A DNA stretch of 59,751 nt, taken from contig SVKL01000013.1 of the NCBI GenBank assembly GCA_015068495.1, positions 1 to 59,751 of the forward strand, written 5' to 3'. Below, piece after piece: positions 1-8,655 of the stretch. Below the pieces are notes generated by a model. The model was not told the origin of the DNA and searched no databases. It worked only from the letters and a program-made list of their open reading frames with translations. Both the position numbers and the translations under genes were made by a program. Each line of letters begins with the position of its first letter. Within the stretch, counting starts at the first letter, position 1. The DNA is from Oscillospiraceae bacterium (GTDB taxonomy: Bacteria; Bacillota; Clostridia; Oscillospirales; Oscillospiraceae).

Positions 1-752
1 AAAGCATTGCGATGAGCAGTTTGGTCTTGATATATGTGATAATAGTCGTTCCTAAATATTTCATGAGCAAAGTCTGACTTGAATTTTAGCAAGCCCTGTT
101 CAGTCATATACGGCTCTTTACCAACAGAATAAGAAATTAAATGTATATGTGGATGTTGTCCTTCGTTGTGGAATGCCGCATACCATTGCAGGTCTGCAAG
201 AGGAATACCCATCGCTTTGGCAAGTTTAAGCGACTGTCCTCGGAGCATTTCTCTCCATGCACTTGCGTTATCATACCCGAGCCTTTCAGCATCTTCACGC
301 CGCAAAGACATTATTGTTGTCCATACAGCACCTTCGTGTTCGGCAACAGTTTTTGCCACCTCATTAAGATTTATCGCCTCATCCTTTTGAGAAAACAAAC
401 CGTGTGAGCCTTGCTTTTCAACACGAGGTCGCATAGCAATGTATCCAACATAGTTTTCTTTTTTCCCTATGAGGTCAACATTTTCTTCAATGGTACGGCT
501 TATAAATTCTGATGCTAAACTTTTGGTTGGCTTTGAAATATAATCCTGATACTCAAAACTTTCAACCGAATCGGGAAAATCGGTTGTAAGTTCTTTAATA
601 AGTCTTTGCTGTTCTTGAGTTGCAGGTTGATGTTTCCAAGACTCATTGCACCGTTCAACGCCTTCTCGGGTTGCGATATATTTTACAAGGTTTGTGCTGT
701 GTTTCGCAGAACCTGATTTTATATATCGCCATTTGAGAATAAACTTTGCCAT
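1..752 (-). CDS. MobP/MobL-type conjugative relaxase, N-terminal part (runs off window)
   Basis: The reading frame opens at the ATG at 750-752 and is still open at position 1, so about 250 residues are visible. Near residue 210 it carries HNEGQHPHIHL, the three-histidine HUH metal site of MobA/MobL-family relaxases, which nick oriT and stay covalently bound to the transferred strand. An upstream tyrosine-rich N-terminus (MAKFILKWRYIK) fits the family. The start codon overlaps the stop of the preceding gene (stop at 752-754), so translation is probably coupled to the accessory protein. The missing C-terminus is a window-edge effect; nothing here shows the gene to be broken. MobP family membership is inferred from motif style and ICE context. 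Confidence 0.85.
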   Translation of the reverse strand, partial: MAKFILKWRYIKSGSAKHSTNLVKYIATREGVERCNESWKHQPATQEQQRLIKELTTDFPDSVESFEYQDYISKPTKSLASEFISRTIEENVDLIGKKENYVGYIAMRPRVEKQGSHGLFSQKDEAINLNEVAKTVAEHEGAVWTTIMSLRREDAERLGYDNASAWREMLRGQSLKLAKAMGIPLADLQWYAAFHNEGQHPHIHLISYSVGKEPYMTEQGLLKFKSDFAHEIFRNDYYHIYQDQTAHRNA

Positions 753-1162
753 TATTTTTTACCGCCTTTTTGATACTCAACGGCATCTTCAAAGGAAATG
801 CGACCATTGGTGCTACGAACTTCATTGACACATTTTCCTCGCAGTCGTGAGAGCGTGTCTTGGTCGACTCGGTGGTTGGCTGCGACTATATGCATCATCA
901 TATCAAGTTCAACCGCATACTTAAACATAAGCGAGGCCATTCTTTTTTCAAAACTGCCGAGCGTTCCTTGAACGGTTTCAACAATTGCTTCGGGGAAATA
1001 ATCACGACCGTCTTGCGAAACGACATAGCCAGAATAAAATTGAAGTGCTTTTTCAATAAATTCTGACTTGCTACGGCAGTTATCTAATTTGTATAATCTC
1101 TCTGCTTTTTCAAGTGTTGATGGATGTATCCATAACGCAAATTTTTTCTTGTTCTCATCCAT
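752..1162 (-). CDS. Relaxosome accessory protein, ribbon-helix-helix-like (MobC-type role)
   Basis: 136 residues. The start is the ATG at 1160-1162 behind a good AAGGAG ribosome site. The N-terminus (KKFALWIHPSTLEKAERLYK, then SKSEFIEKALQFY) has the beta-strand plus two-helix pattern of ribbon-helix-helix DNA-binding proteins, and the rest is helical. It sits between the hairpin-dense non-coding segment (1163-1689) and the relaxase, and its stop overlaps the relaxase start. That is the usual place for a protein that binds oriT and helps load the relaxase. The fold is read by eye; the role is inferred from position. Confidence 0.6.
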   Translation of the reverse strand: MDENKKKFALWIHPSTLEKAERLYKLDNCRSKSEFIEKALQFYSGYVVSQDGRDYFPEAIVETVQGTLGSFEKRMASLMFKYAVELDMMMHIVAANHRVDQDTLSRLRGKCVNEVRSTNGRISFEDAVEYQKGGKK

Positions 1163-1689
1163 TTCATCATCTCCTTTGTCTTTAATTTTTCAAAAACACA
1201 CAATCTCGGAAACCCGCATAAATAAAGGGCTTTTTAGCAAAAGTGGTTTGTACCAAAATGTAATAAAAACCTCTTGTTTTAAGCCTCAACGCCTATGTTT
1301 TTATTGGTGTAATCGTGCTTTACGGGAACACCGACCCCTAACACAGAAAAAACGGCATTTTTTGACCCCTATAGCACAAACCCTCGAAAAGCCTTTAACG
1401 GTCGGCTTTGCCGTCCGATGTGAACCGAGTCGGGAACGCTCTGCGACCCCGACTCTTATTCCTGCAACTAAAATCGGACGGGCTGTGCCGCCGATTTTGT
1501 CTGTGTACCGAGTTCTGTGTAACGGGCTTAATTTGCCGTTTTTATCTGCGTTTGGTATCATTCCTCGGGGAGAGGTATTAACGAGGCACACACGGCGAAA
1601 CAGGGCTTCAAATCGCCGTGTTCAACGCCCTGCAACCTATGACAAAACAGCAGTGGAACCTGCCCACTGCCGTTTTGCTGTACGGTTTA
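1163..1689. other. 527-bp non-coding segment with five hairpins; candidate origin of transfer (oriT)
   Basis: No convincing gene lies here. Inverted repeats follow one another: 1399-1417 (8-bp arms, one mismatch), 1427-1455 (GAGTCGGG/CCCGACTC), 1470-1498 (AAAATCGG/CCGATTTT), 1591-1620 (CACGGCGA/TCGCCGTG) and 1644-1676 (13-bp arms, one mismatch). A dense set of hairpins immediately upstream of a relaxosome protein and relaxase is the normal setting of oriT. The last hairpin may instead, or also, terminate transcription of the gene ending at 1690. The nick site cannot be assigned by eye. Confidence 0.5.
1644..1676 (-). terminator. Hairpin after the DUF6103-like gene, possible terminator
   Basis: 13-bp arms (AAAACAGCAGTGG and CCACTGCCGTTTT, one mismatch) with a 7-base loop, lying 14 bases past the stop at 1690. 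In the leftward direction the arm ends in TTTT, a modest U-run. It could equally belong to the oriT structure. Confidence 0.4.
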
Positions 1690-1971
1690 TTATTCTCCTA
1701 CGGTATCCGTTTTATCATCCGAAGGCGCTGTTGCGCCCACAGCAGAAGAAAAAGAATGTTTCTTTTTAATCTGCCTTGCCGCCGCTTCAATCTTCGGGTT
1801 GTATTTCATATCAATAAAACCACGAACACCGGCAGGAACATTTTTCGTGTAAAGATTTTCAATTGCCTTTTCAAGTTCGTCTTCCAACTTTACATTCTTT
1901 TGTTCCATATACATTTTTAGTGCGGACAGTCTTTCCTCATCAAAGGAAATTGTTACAGTAGCTTTTTTCAA
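1690..1971 (-). CDS. Small ICE protein, DUF6103-like
   Basis: 93 residues. The start is TTG at 1969-1971, which forms a TTGA overlap with the stop of the preceding gene and has GGGGTG seven bases upstream. The N-terminus (KKATVTISFDEERLSALKMYM) looks like a ribbon-helix-helix strand and first helix. An acidic helix and a lysine-rich tail follow. It resembles the DUF6103 proteins that recur in clostridial ICEs; no function is established for them. Position next to the presumed oriT makes a DNA-binding or relaxosome role plausible but unproven. Confidence 0.6.
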   Translation of the reverse strand: MKKATVTISFDEERLSALKMYMEQKNVKLEDELEKAIENLYTKNVPAGVRGFIDMKYNPKIEAAARQIKKKHSFSSAVGATAPSDDKTDTVGE

Positions 1972-2753
1972 TTTATTTCACCCCATTTCATTTCTTCACC
2001 GGGGACATCGCCGTCCCATTCATCAATTGTTTGTTTTACATTTTTCATATTGATACTATGTGTATCGTTGTCAATCCACTCTGTGTTAGCAATACAAGAG
2101 TTCATAAAACTAACACCCGACATTTCGTTTTGCACGAACTTAGCAAGGTGAAAGTTTGAATGTGTGTATACACCTCTATCCATTCGACAGTAGCGGAAAT
2201 CCGCACCATTAAAATTGCTTTCCTCAGAAGTAATGTCCATTAGATTGCAACTATTGAAAACTGTGCCTACGCATTCAGCCGAGCACATTGAAGTGTTATG
2301 AAAACTACAATTTACAAACTTTGCGCCATTTAATACTGCACTACATAAATCACGACCGCTAAAATTAAAGTTTTCCACATAGTGATTGCTAAGGTCAGCC
2401 TGAACGCCGCCGTACTCGTCATATAGCCAAAGATAATGTTTTGCGAGCATCACCCGTAATTCGTGATCTGATATTACTTTTAGGTTCGTCTGTTTTGCTT
2501 CCGGGATATACTCTGGCATTACTTCAACAGTAATATTGCCATTGTAACTATCCTTGATAGATATTTCATCTCGCTCAGAGAGCATTTCGAGAAGCAAATC
2601 TTCGTCAAGCGAATTCATATCAAAGTCATTTTTCAAATTACTGATTTTTATTACATACACACCATCTTCTTGACCTTTGAGAATACGATGCACACATTCA
2701 TCAGCTATCTGCTGCATCTTTTGAGAGTATTCTTTTAAGTTTGTGTATTCCAT
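1968..2753 (-). CDS. Pentapeptide-repeat-like ICE cargo protein
   Basis: 261 residues, with AGGTG ahead of the ATG at 2753. The first 110 residues are mixed alpha/beta with no family I recognise. From about residue 118 to 225 there is a run of imperfect five-residue units of the A/C-x-L/F-x-x type (for example DLSNHYVENFNFSGRDLC, then AVLNGAKFVNCSF, then ADFRYCRMDRGVY). This predicts a right-handed quadrilateral beta-helix. Such repeats occur in gyrase-protecting and many uncharacterised proteins. The repeat is degenerate, so the call is moderate. It overlaps the next gene by four bases, so it belongs to the ICE operon. Confidence 0.55.
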   Translation of the reverse strand: MEYTNLKEYSQKMQQIADECVHRILKGQEDGVYVIKISNLKNDFDMNSLDEDLLLEMLSERDEISIKDSYNGNITVEVMPEYIPEAKQTNLKVISDHELRVMLAKHYLWLYDEYGGVQADLSNHYVENFNFSGRDLCSAVLNGAKFVNCSFHNTSMCSAECVGTVFNSCNLMDITSEESNFNGADFRYCRMDRGVYTHSNFHLAKFVQNEMSGVSFMNSCIANTEWIDNDTHSINMKNVKQTIDEWDGDVPGEEMKWGEIN

Positions 2754-2762
2754 TTGAACACC

Positions 2763-3314
2763 TCACATTGTTTGTTCTTGAGACTCGGTTTGTGCATCGC
2801 TTTGCCGTTCTTTCAGCAGGTCAGCGACTTCTTCAGATAAATAACCATAGTATCCTTCCGGTCGTTCCATATCATAGTGCGAATAGGTAATGTCGAGTTC
2901 TTCTTTGACATTTCGAAACTCACTTACATCCTGACCGGGTCTGCCATATACCCATTGATTGTCTTTATTGAAAACATAGATATATGCACACCATGTATCC
3001 GTAGAGGTGAGTTGCCTTTGACTAAACATTTTAGCTTCAACATCTTTATCCCCACGATCTCTACCATAGGCAACTATAACCCCATCCTGTCTTTCGTCAT
3101 ATTTAAAGCTATGAGGCATAGAGGGGTCGGGATTAATGTTGGGGGCAAGATATGAAATGTCACCAAGATTTAATAACTCATCTAATTTATCCGCATCGCT
3201 ATAGTGGTCAAACAGCATTGCGCCATTATGGGTGAGATAGCCATCACTATGGCAGTAAATTGTTTTATACTGATTTTCACTGATTTGCTTTGCAATGTAA
3301 CTTCTCGTACTCAT
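2763..3314 (-). CDS. Conserved ICE cargo protein of unknown function, C-terminus EQTM
   Basis: 183 residues if it begins at the ATG at 3312-3314 (MSTRSYIAKQ). An in-frame GTG at 3323 lies inside the Shine-Dalgarno AGGTG (3321-3325) and is unlikely to be used. The N-terminal part (STRSYIAKQISENQYKTIYC, then HSDGYLTHNG) resembles small phage and ICE proteins I cannot name. It is hydrophilic, with no membrane segment. The last residues are ESQEQTM, a tail seen with variation on other, unrelated proteins of this element. It lies 9 bp upstream of the pentapeptide-like gene in the same operon. Confidence 0.65.
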   Translation of the reverse strand: MSTRSYIAKQISENQYKTIYCHSDGYLTHNGAMLFDHYSDADKLDELLNLGDISYLAPNINPDPSMPHSFKYDERQDGVIVAYGRDRGDKDVEAKMFSQRQLTSTDTWCAYIYVFNKDNQWVYGRPGQDVSEFRNVKEELDITYSHYDMERPEGYYGYLSEEVADLLKERQSDAQTESQEQTM

Positions 3315-3324
3315 TTTTATCACC

Positions 3325-3558
3325 TCACATTTCTAATTTTGCATGTTCTTCGGGTGTATGATAGACATCGCTATCAATTAAATTTGCGCCGAGCATACCA
3401 AGCATGTTTTCCGCTTGTTGACCACCCTTACAACACTCGGGAGTGTTTGCCGAATATACTGCTTGTTCAATAAGGTCTTCGGCGGTAATCATATTTGTGG
3501 TTTGCTCAACCTTTTCTTCGTGTTCCTCTTGTGGAGAGGGTAATTTCTTTTTGCTCAT
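3325..3558 (-). CDS. Small hydrophilic ICE protein, unknown function
   Basis: 77 residues. The start chosen is the ATG at 3556-3558, directly behind AGGAGGAATAAT. An upstream in-frame start would lie inside the preceding gene and has no ribosome site. Lysine-rich N-terminus, glutamate-rich middle and a Cys-Cys-Lys-Gly-Gly stretch near residue 42. No recognisable domain. It sits between the cell-wall hydrolase and the EQTM-tailed protein, spaced for one operon. Confidence 0.55.
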   Translation of the reverse strand: MSKKKLPSPQEEHEEKVEQTTNMITAEDLIEQAVYSANTPECCKGGQQAENMLGMLGANLIDSDVYHTPEEHAKLEM

Positions 3559-3560
3559 TA

Positions 3561-4571
3561 TTATTCCTCCTGTTCTAAATAACTGATATACGGTATTTTT
3601 AGCCAGTGTGTCCAACCGCCATCAGCAAGTTCTGAATAAATAACACCGGTTGTTGTTCCATATGCTTCTACGACTTTTCCGCCGCCGATATATACGCCTA
3701 TATGACCTTCTTTCCAAACAGCAAGACCAAGCACCTCGGGGATAGTGTCAATGCTACCTTTTTCTGTTGCGTTCTCATACATTGTGTCAGCACCAATGTC
3801 AGGCATCCCATTAGATACAAGTAGTGTCTTTTGAGTTTCGGCATCGTACCATGCGTAGCCTTTTATAAGGCCAACACAGTCGGCGGTTCTTTTCCATAAC
3901 CAGTTGTCACGAATAAACTGTTCGTTTGCACCAACTTCATCGGGGTACTGTGTAATCTTGCTGTCAAGCAAGGAGTTGTCCAGCACCGTACCATAAGTGC
4001 CGTACACATAACCCCATCCTTTATCGGCTGCATTTTTAGCCCATTTTACCAAGTCCAAATTATTCTTGGTTGTTGGGTCAGTATAATTAGCGGTGTTTAT
4101 ATACGCATTTCGTGTTGCAGACATAGCGTTTGTAAACTCATCGACAGATATGTTAGTACCGAAGGTTGCATTTACATTCGCAATAAGTTCTGCATCGGTT
4201 TGTTCGGTCGCAAAGCAACCAACAAATTTATCAGCGAAGTCAGTTTCTTCTACATATTCATACAACGAAAAAACATATAAAAGTTGTGCTTCCTGAATTC
4301 GTGTCGAATCATAACCGGCATTTGTCATACCTGTTTCTACATCTGTCCATTGTTCCATAAGCACGGTTTGGTTTTCTTGTAGCATTTCTTGAAGTCGGTT
4401 AGTATCAATTTCAATACCGCCGCTAAAAATACCAAGCAAAGCTGCTATGGGCATACAGATAATTACGATTACTCCTAAAACAATACCGCATACCACCTTC
4501 ATTGCTTTCTTATCTGTTACAACATAAGCAATTACTTTTTTGGCAACGGCAGCAACAGCAGGTGCCGCCAT
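3561..4571 (-). CDS. Membrane-anchored NlpC/P60-type peptidoglycan hydrolase of the mating apparatus
   Basis: 336 residues. A short cytoplasmic start is followed by one membrane segment (about residues 24-49) and an extracytoplasmic helical region with a C-terminal NlpC/P60-like papain-fold domain. The likely catalytic cysteine is C232 in RTADCVGLIKG and the histidine H290 in KEGHIGVYIGGG. Proteins like this (Tn916 Orf14, TcpG) open the Gram-positive wall so that the conjugation channel can cross. The start ATG overlaps the VirB4 stop as TAATG, showing coupled synthesis with the ATPase. Confidence 0.85.
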   Translation of the reverse strand: MAAPAVAAVAKKVIAYVVTDKKAMKVVCGIVLGVIVIICMPIAALLGIFSGGIEIDTNRLQEMLQENQTVLMEQWTDVETGMTNAGYDSTRIQEAQLLYVFSLYEYVEETDFADKFVGCFATEQTDAELIANVNATFGTNISVDEFTNAMSATRNAYINTANYTDPTTKNNLDLVKWAKNAADKGWGYVYGTYGTVLDNSLLDSKITQYPDEVGANEQFIRDNWLWKRTADCVGLIKGYAWYDAETQKTLLVSNGMPDIGADTMYENATEKGSIDTIPEVLGLAVWKEGHIGVYIGGGKVVEAYGTTTGVIYSELADGGWTHWLKIPYISYLEQEE

Positions 4572-6400
4572 TAGCGACCACCTGCCTTGCCAAAGAGAGC
4601 CGATTTATATTCGGGTGCGATAACTTGAAGAAGATATCTTTCGTTACCGCAACGATACAAGCAAGTACCACGCTCAGGGTATTTGATGAGGTCGAACTCG
4701 CTCGGCTCTACCTGTAAAGCATCCATATATTCTTTCGGGTTAATCTGACCTGCGTTAAACAAGAACTGATGAGTAGGAATGCTGAACAACGGCTTGGTAA
4801 ATTCACGAATAGAGGGAATTAAAAAATCCTCAATATTCTGTGATGCCAGAATAATTGAGGAGTCTTTTTTACGGACACGCTTCATAGCGTTTCGTATATA
4901 TTCAATTGCCGTCATATTCGTTAGGAACAAATAAAGTTCATCTATGGATGCCGCCGTGTTACCTTTACCAAGGAGCTGATTGCTCATATAGGAAAGGATA
5001 TTGAACAACATCGCATCCTTTAATCTCTTATTCGTATCCATCAGGCCCTTAACACCGAATACCAAGAATGCATCATCGGTGATGTTGGTATAACCGTTAA
5101 AGTATCTACTTTCCGCACCCACACACATTGAGTTAATGCCGAGGCATACCTCTTGGAGCGTTTGCTCGGTATAGAGATATTTTCTCTGTTTATCATAGGT
5201 CATAAATTCTTCCTCACACAGCTTATAAAAGTCTTCCATGATAGGATAATCAGTGGGCTTCATTTTACTGTAATCGGTTGAGTCGGTAATGCCGAACCTT
5301 GCGTACAGTTTTGAAAGCAAAAGTTCAATGGTATCAATCTGACTATCGGTGAATTCTTTATAACTGCGAAAGAAATCTTTTAAGAAAGCAATATGTTGCG
5401 AGAGCCGAGTCTGTTTCTTGAATGCTTCGGGAGTGGAGGGGTCAATATCATCAACACCGTCTGACCATGCTTTTGGTTCGAGAGGATTGATGGTATATTC
5501 GCCCGAAAGAAAATCTATATAACATCCACCGAGGTTTGCACACAGATCCACATACTCACTTTCGGGGTCAAGACAAATAATGCTTTTGCCTGATTCACGG
5601 ATGTTGGTGAGGATAAGTTTCATAAGATATGATTTGCCCTGACCGGAGTTACCGAGAATAAGAATATTGCTTGTAGTCTTATCTTCAGCCCTTCTGTCAA
5701 AGTCCACGAGGATGTTTGTACCAAATTTATCTCGACCGATATATATTCCTTCGGGGTCAGTCTTACCCGAAAAATTAAAGGGGTATAAATTTGCAACGCT
5801 TGAAGCCGGCAATACTCGTTCAAACTGTGCGCCGAACTGATTTGCGCCCACAGGCAGAACAGAAAGAAAGCCTTCCTTTTGGCGAAGGGTCAACCTATCC
5901 ACCGAGATTTTCGAGCGTGTTAGTTCCATTGAGATTTCGCTTTGAAGTTCTTTGAGTGCATCCTGACTCTTTGACTTCAACTCAATGAAAACTGAACAGT
6001 GCAAGAGGGGTTCACGGTTTTTACGAAGATTCGCCAACAGTTCAATTACATCCTGAAGGTTTCCTTCGGCTTCAATTGTATCATTCATATCGTTACCGCC
6101 GCTTTTTAGAGTATTCCTACGAGTTGCATTCTGAATAATTTTCCTTTGTTCCATAGATTCAACAAGTCTATGATAAATTCGGAGTGTGACTCCGTTTCTG
6201 TCGGCAAGCTGCGAAAGAATTGCTTGTTCCTCTGTAGAGGGAGGATATTCTCGGATTGCCCAAACACTGCGATAACTATCTCCGACTATATAATGGTCAG
6301 AAAAGAATTTGATGGTGCTTGGCAAAATGCAGTCAAAGAAGTCTTTGGTACGAATTTCTTCAACCTGCTCGGGTGTCAGCACCTTCTGTTTTTTAGCCAT
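4571..6400 (-). CDS. VirB4-family conjugation ATPase
   Basis: About 609 residues from the ATG at 6398-6400. A second ATG at 6404-6406 lies only 3 bases from AAAGGAGG, so the inner start is better spaced. Walker A GNSGQGKS is near residue 252, and the Walker B region (TAASIDELYLFL) is near 485-496, followed by a sensor-like IILASQN. VirB4/TraE proteins power assembly of type IV secretion channels and are the most conserved part of conjugative elements. Length is normal. It follows the sortase gene with an 8-base overlap and is coupled to the NlpC/P60 hydrolase downstream. Confidence 0.95.
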   Translation of the reverse strand: MAKKQKVLTPEQVEEIRTKDFFDCILPSTIKFFSDHYIVGDSYRSVWAIREYPPSTEEQAILSQLADRNGVTLRIYHRLVESMEQRKIIQNATRRNTLKSGGNDMNDTIEAEGNLQDVIELLANLRKNREPLLHCSVFIELKSKSQDALKELQSEISMELTRSKISVDRLTLRQKEGFLSVLPVGANQFGAQFERVLPASSVANLYPFNFSGKTDPEGIYIGRDKFGTNILVDFDRRAEDKTTSNILILGNSGQGKSYLMKLILTNIRESGKSIICLDPESEYVDLCANLGGCYIDFLSGEYTINPLEPKAWSDGVDDIDPSTPEAFKKQTRLSQHIAFLKDFFRSYKEFTDSQIDTIELLLSKLYARFGITDSTDYSKMKPTDYPIMEDFYKLCEEEFMTYDKQRKYLYTEQTLQEVCLGINSMCVGAESRYFNGYTNITDDAFLVFGVKGLMDTNKRLKDAMLFNILSYMSNQLLGKGNTAASIDELYLFLTNMTAIEYIRNAMKRVRKKDSSIILASQNIEDFLIPSIREFTKPLFSIPTHQFLFNAGQINPKEYMDALQVEPSEFDLIKYPERGTCLYRCGNERYLLQVIAPEYKSALFGKAGGR

Positions 6401-7100
6401 TAGCATTGGCCTCCTTTGCTATAATTATTAGACGACCGCTTTTTGCGTTTCCATAGCAAGTGGAAAGTATAAGCGTTCCATCGTTATTAAGTTGATTATA
6501 AATCTCATCGTAAATGTCAGTTTTTTTAACTGATATTACGGTAAAATATCTAATGCCGTTTTTGGTTTCAAACTCTATGGTAGAGTGGCTGTCACGAAAG
6601 TCGGCATTAAGATATTTTTTTAGGTCAGAGAACTGTGTTCCATTTTTCATGTTGTGTCCGTAAATGATTGCTGTGCCACTATCAATGTTGCACCGCGCAT
6701 CAAGAAACGGAACACCGGATTGGCTGTATTGTCCATCAAAATCTTTTCGTAAGTATTTTTGCGGACTGTCAGGGGTGTGCATCACGGGATAATTGATATT
6801 TGTTCCAGCTATGCATATCCAACCTATACAATCACTATTTCTTTCAAATAATGGCTTTAGGTTTCTGACCTTTTGTCCCGAAGGTTCGGTATCTTTCGGA
6901 ATTTCAGTTGTTTCTTCCGTAACACTGCTTGTGTCTTCAATGATTTCAAGCAATTCATTGAATTTGTTGATTTCATTCTGCCGCATTGTTACTTGCTTAT
7001 AAATCATATATGCTGATATAACCACAAGCGCCGACAACAGAAGAACAAGAAAAATATTAAGTTTCCTCATTGTCTTCATCAACCTCGAAGAATTGCTCAC
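6393..7100 (-). CDS. srtB: Class B-type sortase
   Basis: Up to 235 residues from a GTG at 7098-7100. ATG starts at 7077-7079 and 7068-7070 are also possible, and GAGG sits three bases before the former. One N-terminal membrane segment (about residues 14-33) precedes the sortase domain. The triad is H149 (AIIYGHNMKNG), C215 (LILSTCYGN) and R223 (SGRLIII). Sortases join surface proteins to peptidoglycan or build pili. The only obvious substrate in the window is the giant adhesin at 10755-16004, with sorting motif VPQTG. A class B enzyme acting on a proline-threonine-glycine motif is known from Clostridioides difficile. Being inside the VirB4 operon, it probably serves mating-pair contact. Confidence 0.9.
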   Translation of the reverse strand: MSNSSRLMKTMRKLNIFLVLLLSALVVISAYMIYKQVTMRQNEINKFNELLEIIEDTSSVTEETTEIPKDTEPSGQKVRNLKPLFERNSDCIGWICIAGTNINYPVMHTPDSPQKYLRKDFDGQYSQSGVPFLDARCNIDSGTAIIYGHNMKNGTQFSDLKKYLNADFRDSHSTIEFETKNGIRYFTVISVKKTDIYDEIYNQLNNDGTLILSTCYGNAKSGRLIIIAKEANANG

Positions 7101-7656
7101 CGTCTATATCGGGCATCTGTTCACCGTTAAAACTTGCATCAAAGTATAGAGCAAGAAAGCGTTTGATATCGTCCTTTTTCATTCTGCGAACTTCGAAACC
7201 CTGCTCGGAGATAACCTTTTCGACACGGTTGGCGGTTTGGAACACCTGCTCGGGCTTCTTTGCTTTACACCTTGCAATAAAAAGGAACTGACGAGCCGTT
7301 GCCATTTCTACCTGTATCTGATCAAGAAACTCTATATCCCTTTTGAGCAGTTTTTTTACTTTTGGATTCATTTCTTCATCAAGGCGCATATGCAAATAGG
7401 CTTTGTTATCATCAAAGCATTCCGAAGAGTCGGTACAGGCTATCTCGATATCGGGCAAGGATGAAAGCACCATCATTAAGTGCCTTACCTTGATTTCTAT
7501 ATTTGTGTGGGACAGCACCGATATGTTTGTCGGTGCTACAAGATAAAAGAGCAATTCTCCCTTGTTGGTTTTAAGTCCATATTTACTGAATGTCTTTATG
7601 CCAATAAGGTCTTGCACCGAGCTGCCTTTTTTCTTTTTCTGTTTGTTCTGAGCCAT
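7057..7656 (-). CDS. VirB4-associated ICE transfer protein, unknown fold
   Basis: 199 residues from the ATG at 7654-7656, which has GGAGGTGA five bases upstream; an ATG at 7671 precedes that ribosome site and is rejected. A lysine-rich start (AQNKQKKKKGSS) leads to an alpha/beta domain (SKYGLKTNKGELLFYLVAPT) resembling the N-terminal domain of VirB4/TraC proteins without an ATPase domain. It lies between the VirB3/PrgI-like gene and the sortase and VirB4 genes. That suggests a channel component that pairs with VirB4. The similarity is an impression, not a search result. Confidence 0.6.
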   Translation of the reverse strand: MAQNKQKKKKGSSVQDLIGIKTFSKYGLKTNKGELLFYLVAPTNISVLSHTNIEIKVRHLMMVLSSLPDIEIACTDSSECFDDNKAYLHMRLDEEMNPKVKKLLKRDIEFLDQIQVEMATARQFLFIARCKAKKPEQVFQTANRVEKVISEQGFEVRRMKKDDIKRFLALYFDASFNGEQMPDIDGEQFFEVDEDNEET

Positions 7657-7661
7657 TGCGG

Positions 7662-7922
7662 TCACCTCCATTCAAAATATTGCTGTGTCGTAATAAGATA
7701 CTTAACAGCGTATTTCATATAGTCCATAACGGTGGTGTCATCCATGCGTATAGTTAGAAAACCATAAACAAGAGTTACCGCCGCCGGTATAAAAATTTTC
7801 AAGTACACCATAATTACAACCGATAAAAGTGCGGCTATACCAATGATGCAAAAATCCCTCAAACCCCAAAGCCACAGGTTCGCTGTAGCTTTCAAGTTCT
7901 GCGGATATAAATATTGAGTCAT
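7662..7922 (-). CDS. VirB3/PrgI-like inner-membrane transfer protein
   Basis: 86 residues starting YLYPQNLKATANLWLWGLRD, then a long hydrophobic stretch (about residues 25-58, probably two membrane passes) and a cytoplasmic tail. Small two-pass proteins immediately upstream of VirB4 are the VirB3/PrgI component of type IV secretion systems. It has the expected size and position. The next gene's ribosome site lies inside its last codons, so the two are co-translated. Confidence 0.65.
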   Translation of the reverse strand: MTQYLYPQNLKATANLWLWGLRDFCIIGIAALLSVVIMVYLKIFIPAAVTLVYGFLTIRMDDTTVMDYMKYAVKYLITTQQYFEWR

Positions 7923-8642
7923 TTACATACCTCCCATAATTTGTTCTTCCGTAGAGCATATATCGTTACAAAACTCAACAGGAGTCTGTCCGTGAACCTC
8001 TTGGATTTTTTGTGTTATCATATCTTTGATAAGTTCGGCTTCTGCCTTTGTAGGTGAATAGAAGAAGCTCTCGTTTTTATCATCGGTACTAATGACACAT
8101 TCTACAATTAAAAAATCACTAAAAGGATTATAAATGCCGTACATATTAACCCATTCGCCAGCATTAGAATCGAGCTTTAAACCGAATTTCTTATTAACAT
8201 CAAATAAGGTTTCTAAATAAGCTACTATCTGTTGCTTGTTTTCATCATCAAGTTGGATATCTCTATCAACCCACATAGACTCCTTAGTCAGTTCAAATAC
8301 ATCTCGTTTTGTTAAAATAGGTATTGGATGATAGTGTTCATCCATATCTGATTTTGCTTTTTCTTCACGAATATGTTCGGCTAATGTTGAGGATAAAAAC
8401 TCACTACAAATACTGCCAACCTGCTCATCAACAATGCCAAGAAAGTTTAGACCTTCCTTATATCGTTCACATAACTTTTCATAGGTGATGTTGGGGTTTA
8501 GGGATGTTTCAAAAATCCCTAAATCACCAAACCAACTTGTGAATTTATCGTTATGTGCTATATCACAGGCTTCTTCGTATGCAGCAATAATTTTCAATCC
8601 ATCATTGCCATATTCATGCAAAAATTTGTTTGTCTGCTTCAT
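7923..8642 (-). CDS. Hydrophilic ICE protein of unknown function, C-terminus EEQIMGGM
   Basis: 239 residues from the ATG at 8640-8642, which has GGAGGTG upstream; the longer frame overlaps the preceding gene further and lacks a ribosome site. Acidic, mainly helical first half, mixed second half, no membrane segment and no recognised motif. It lies within the transfer block yet does not look like a channel protein. Its end (TEEQIMGGM) partly matches the EQ-x-M tails on other cargo proteins of this element. Confidence 0.55.
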   Translation of the reverse strand: MKQTNKFLHEYGNDGLKIIAAYEEACDIAHNDKFTSWFGDLGIFETSLNPNITYEKLCERYKEGLNFLGIVDEQVGSICSEFLSSTLAEHIREEKAKSDMDEHYHPIPILTKRDVFELTKESMWVDRDIQLDDENKQQIVAYLETLFDVNKKFGLKLDSNAGEWVNMYGIYNPFSDFLIVECVISTDDKNESFFYSPTKAEAELIKDMITQKIQEVHGQTPVEFCNDICSTEEQIMGGM

Positions 8643-8655
8643 GTTTGCACCTCCA

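Noticed and set aside
1301..1591. A 96-codon minus-strand frame in the oriT-like segment
   Set aside because: Basic, low-information translation through several hairpins, no ribosome site. Better explained as structured non-coding DNA.
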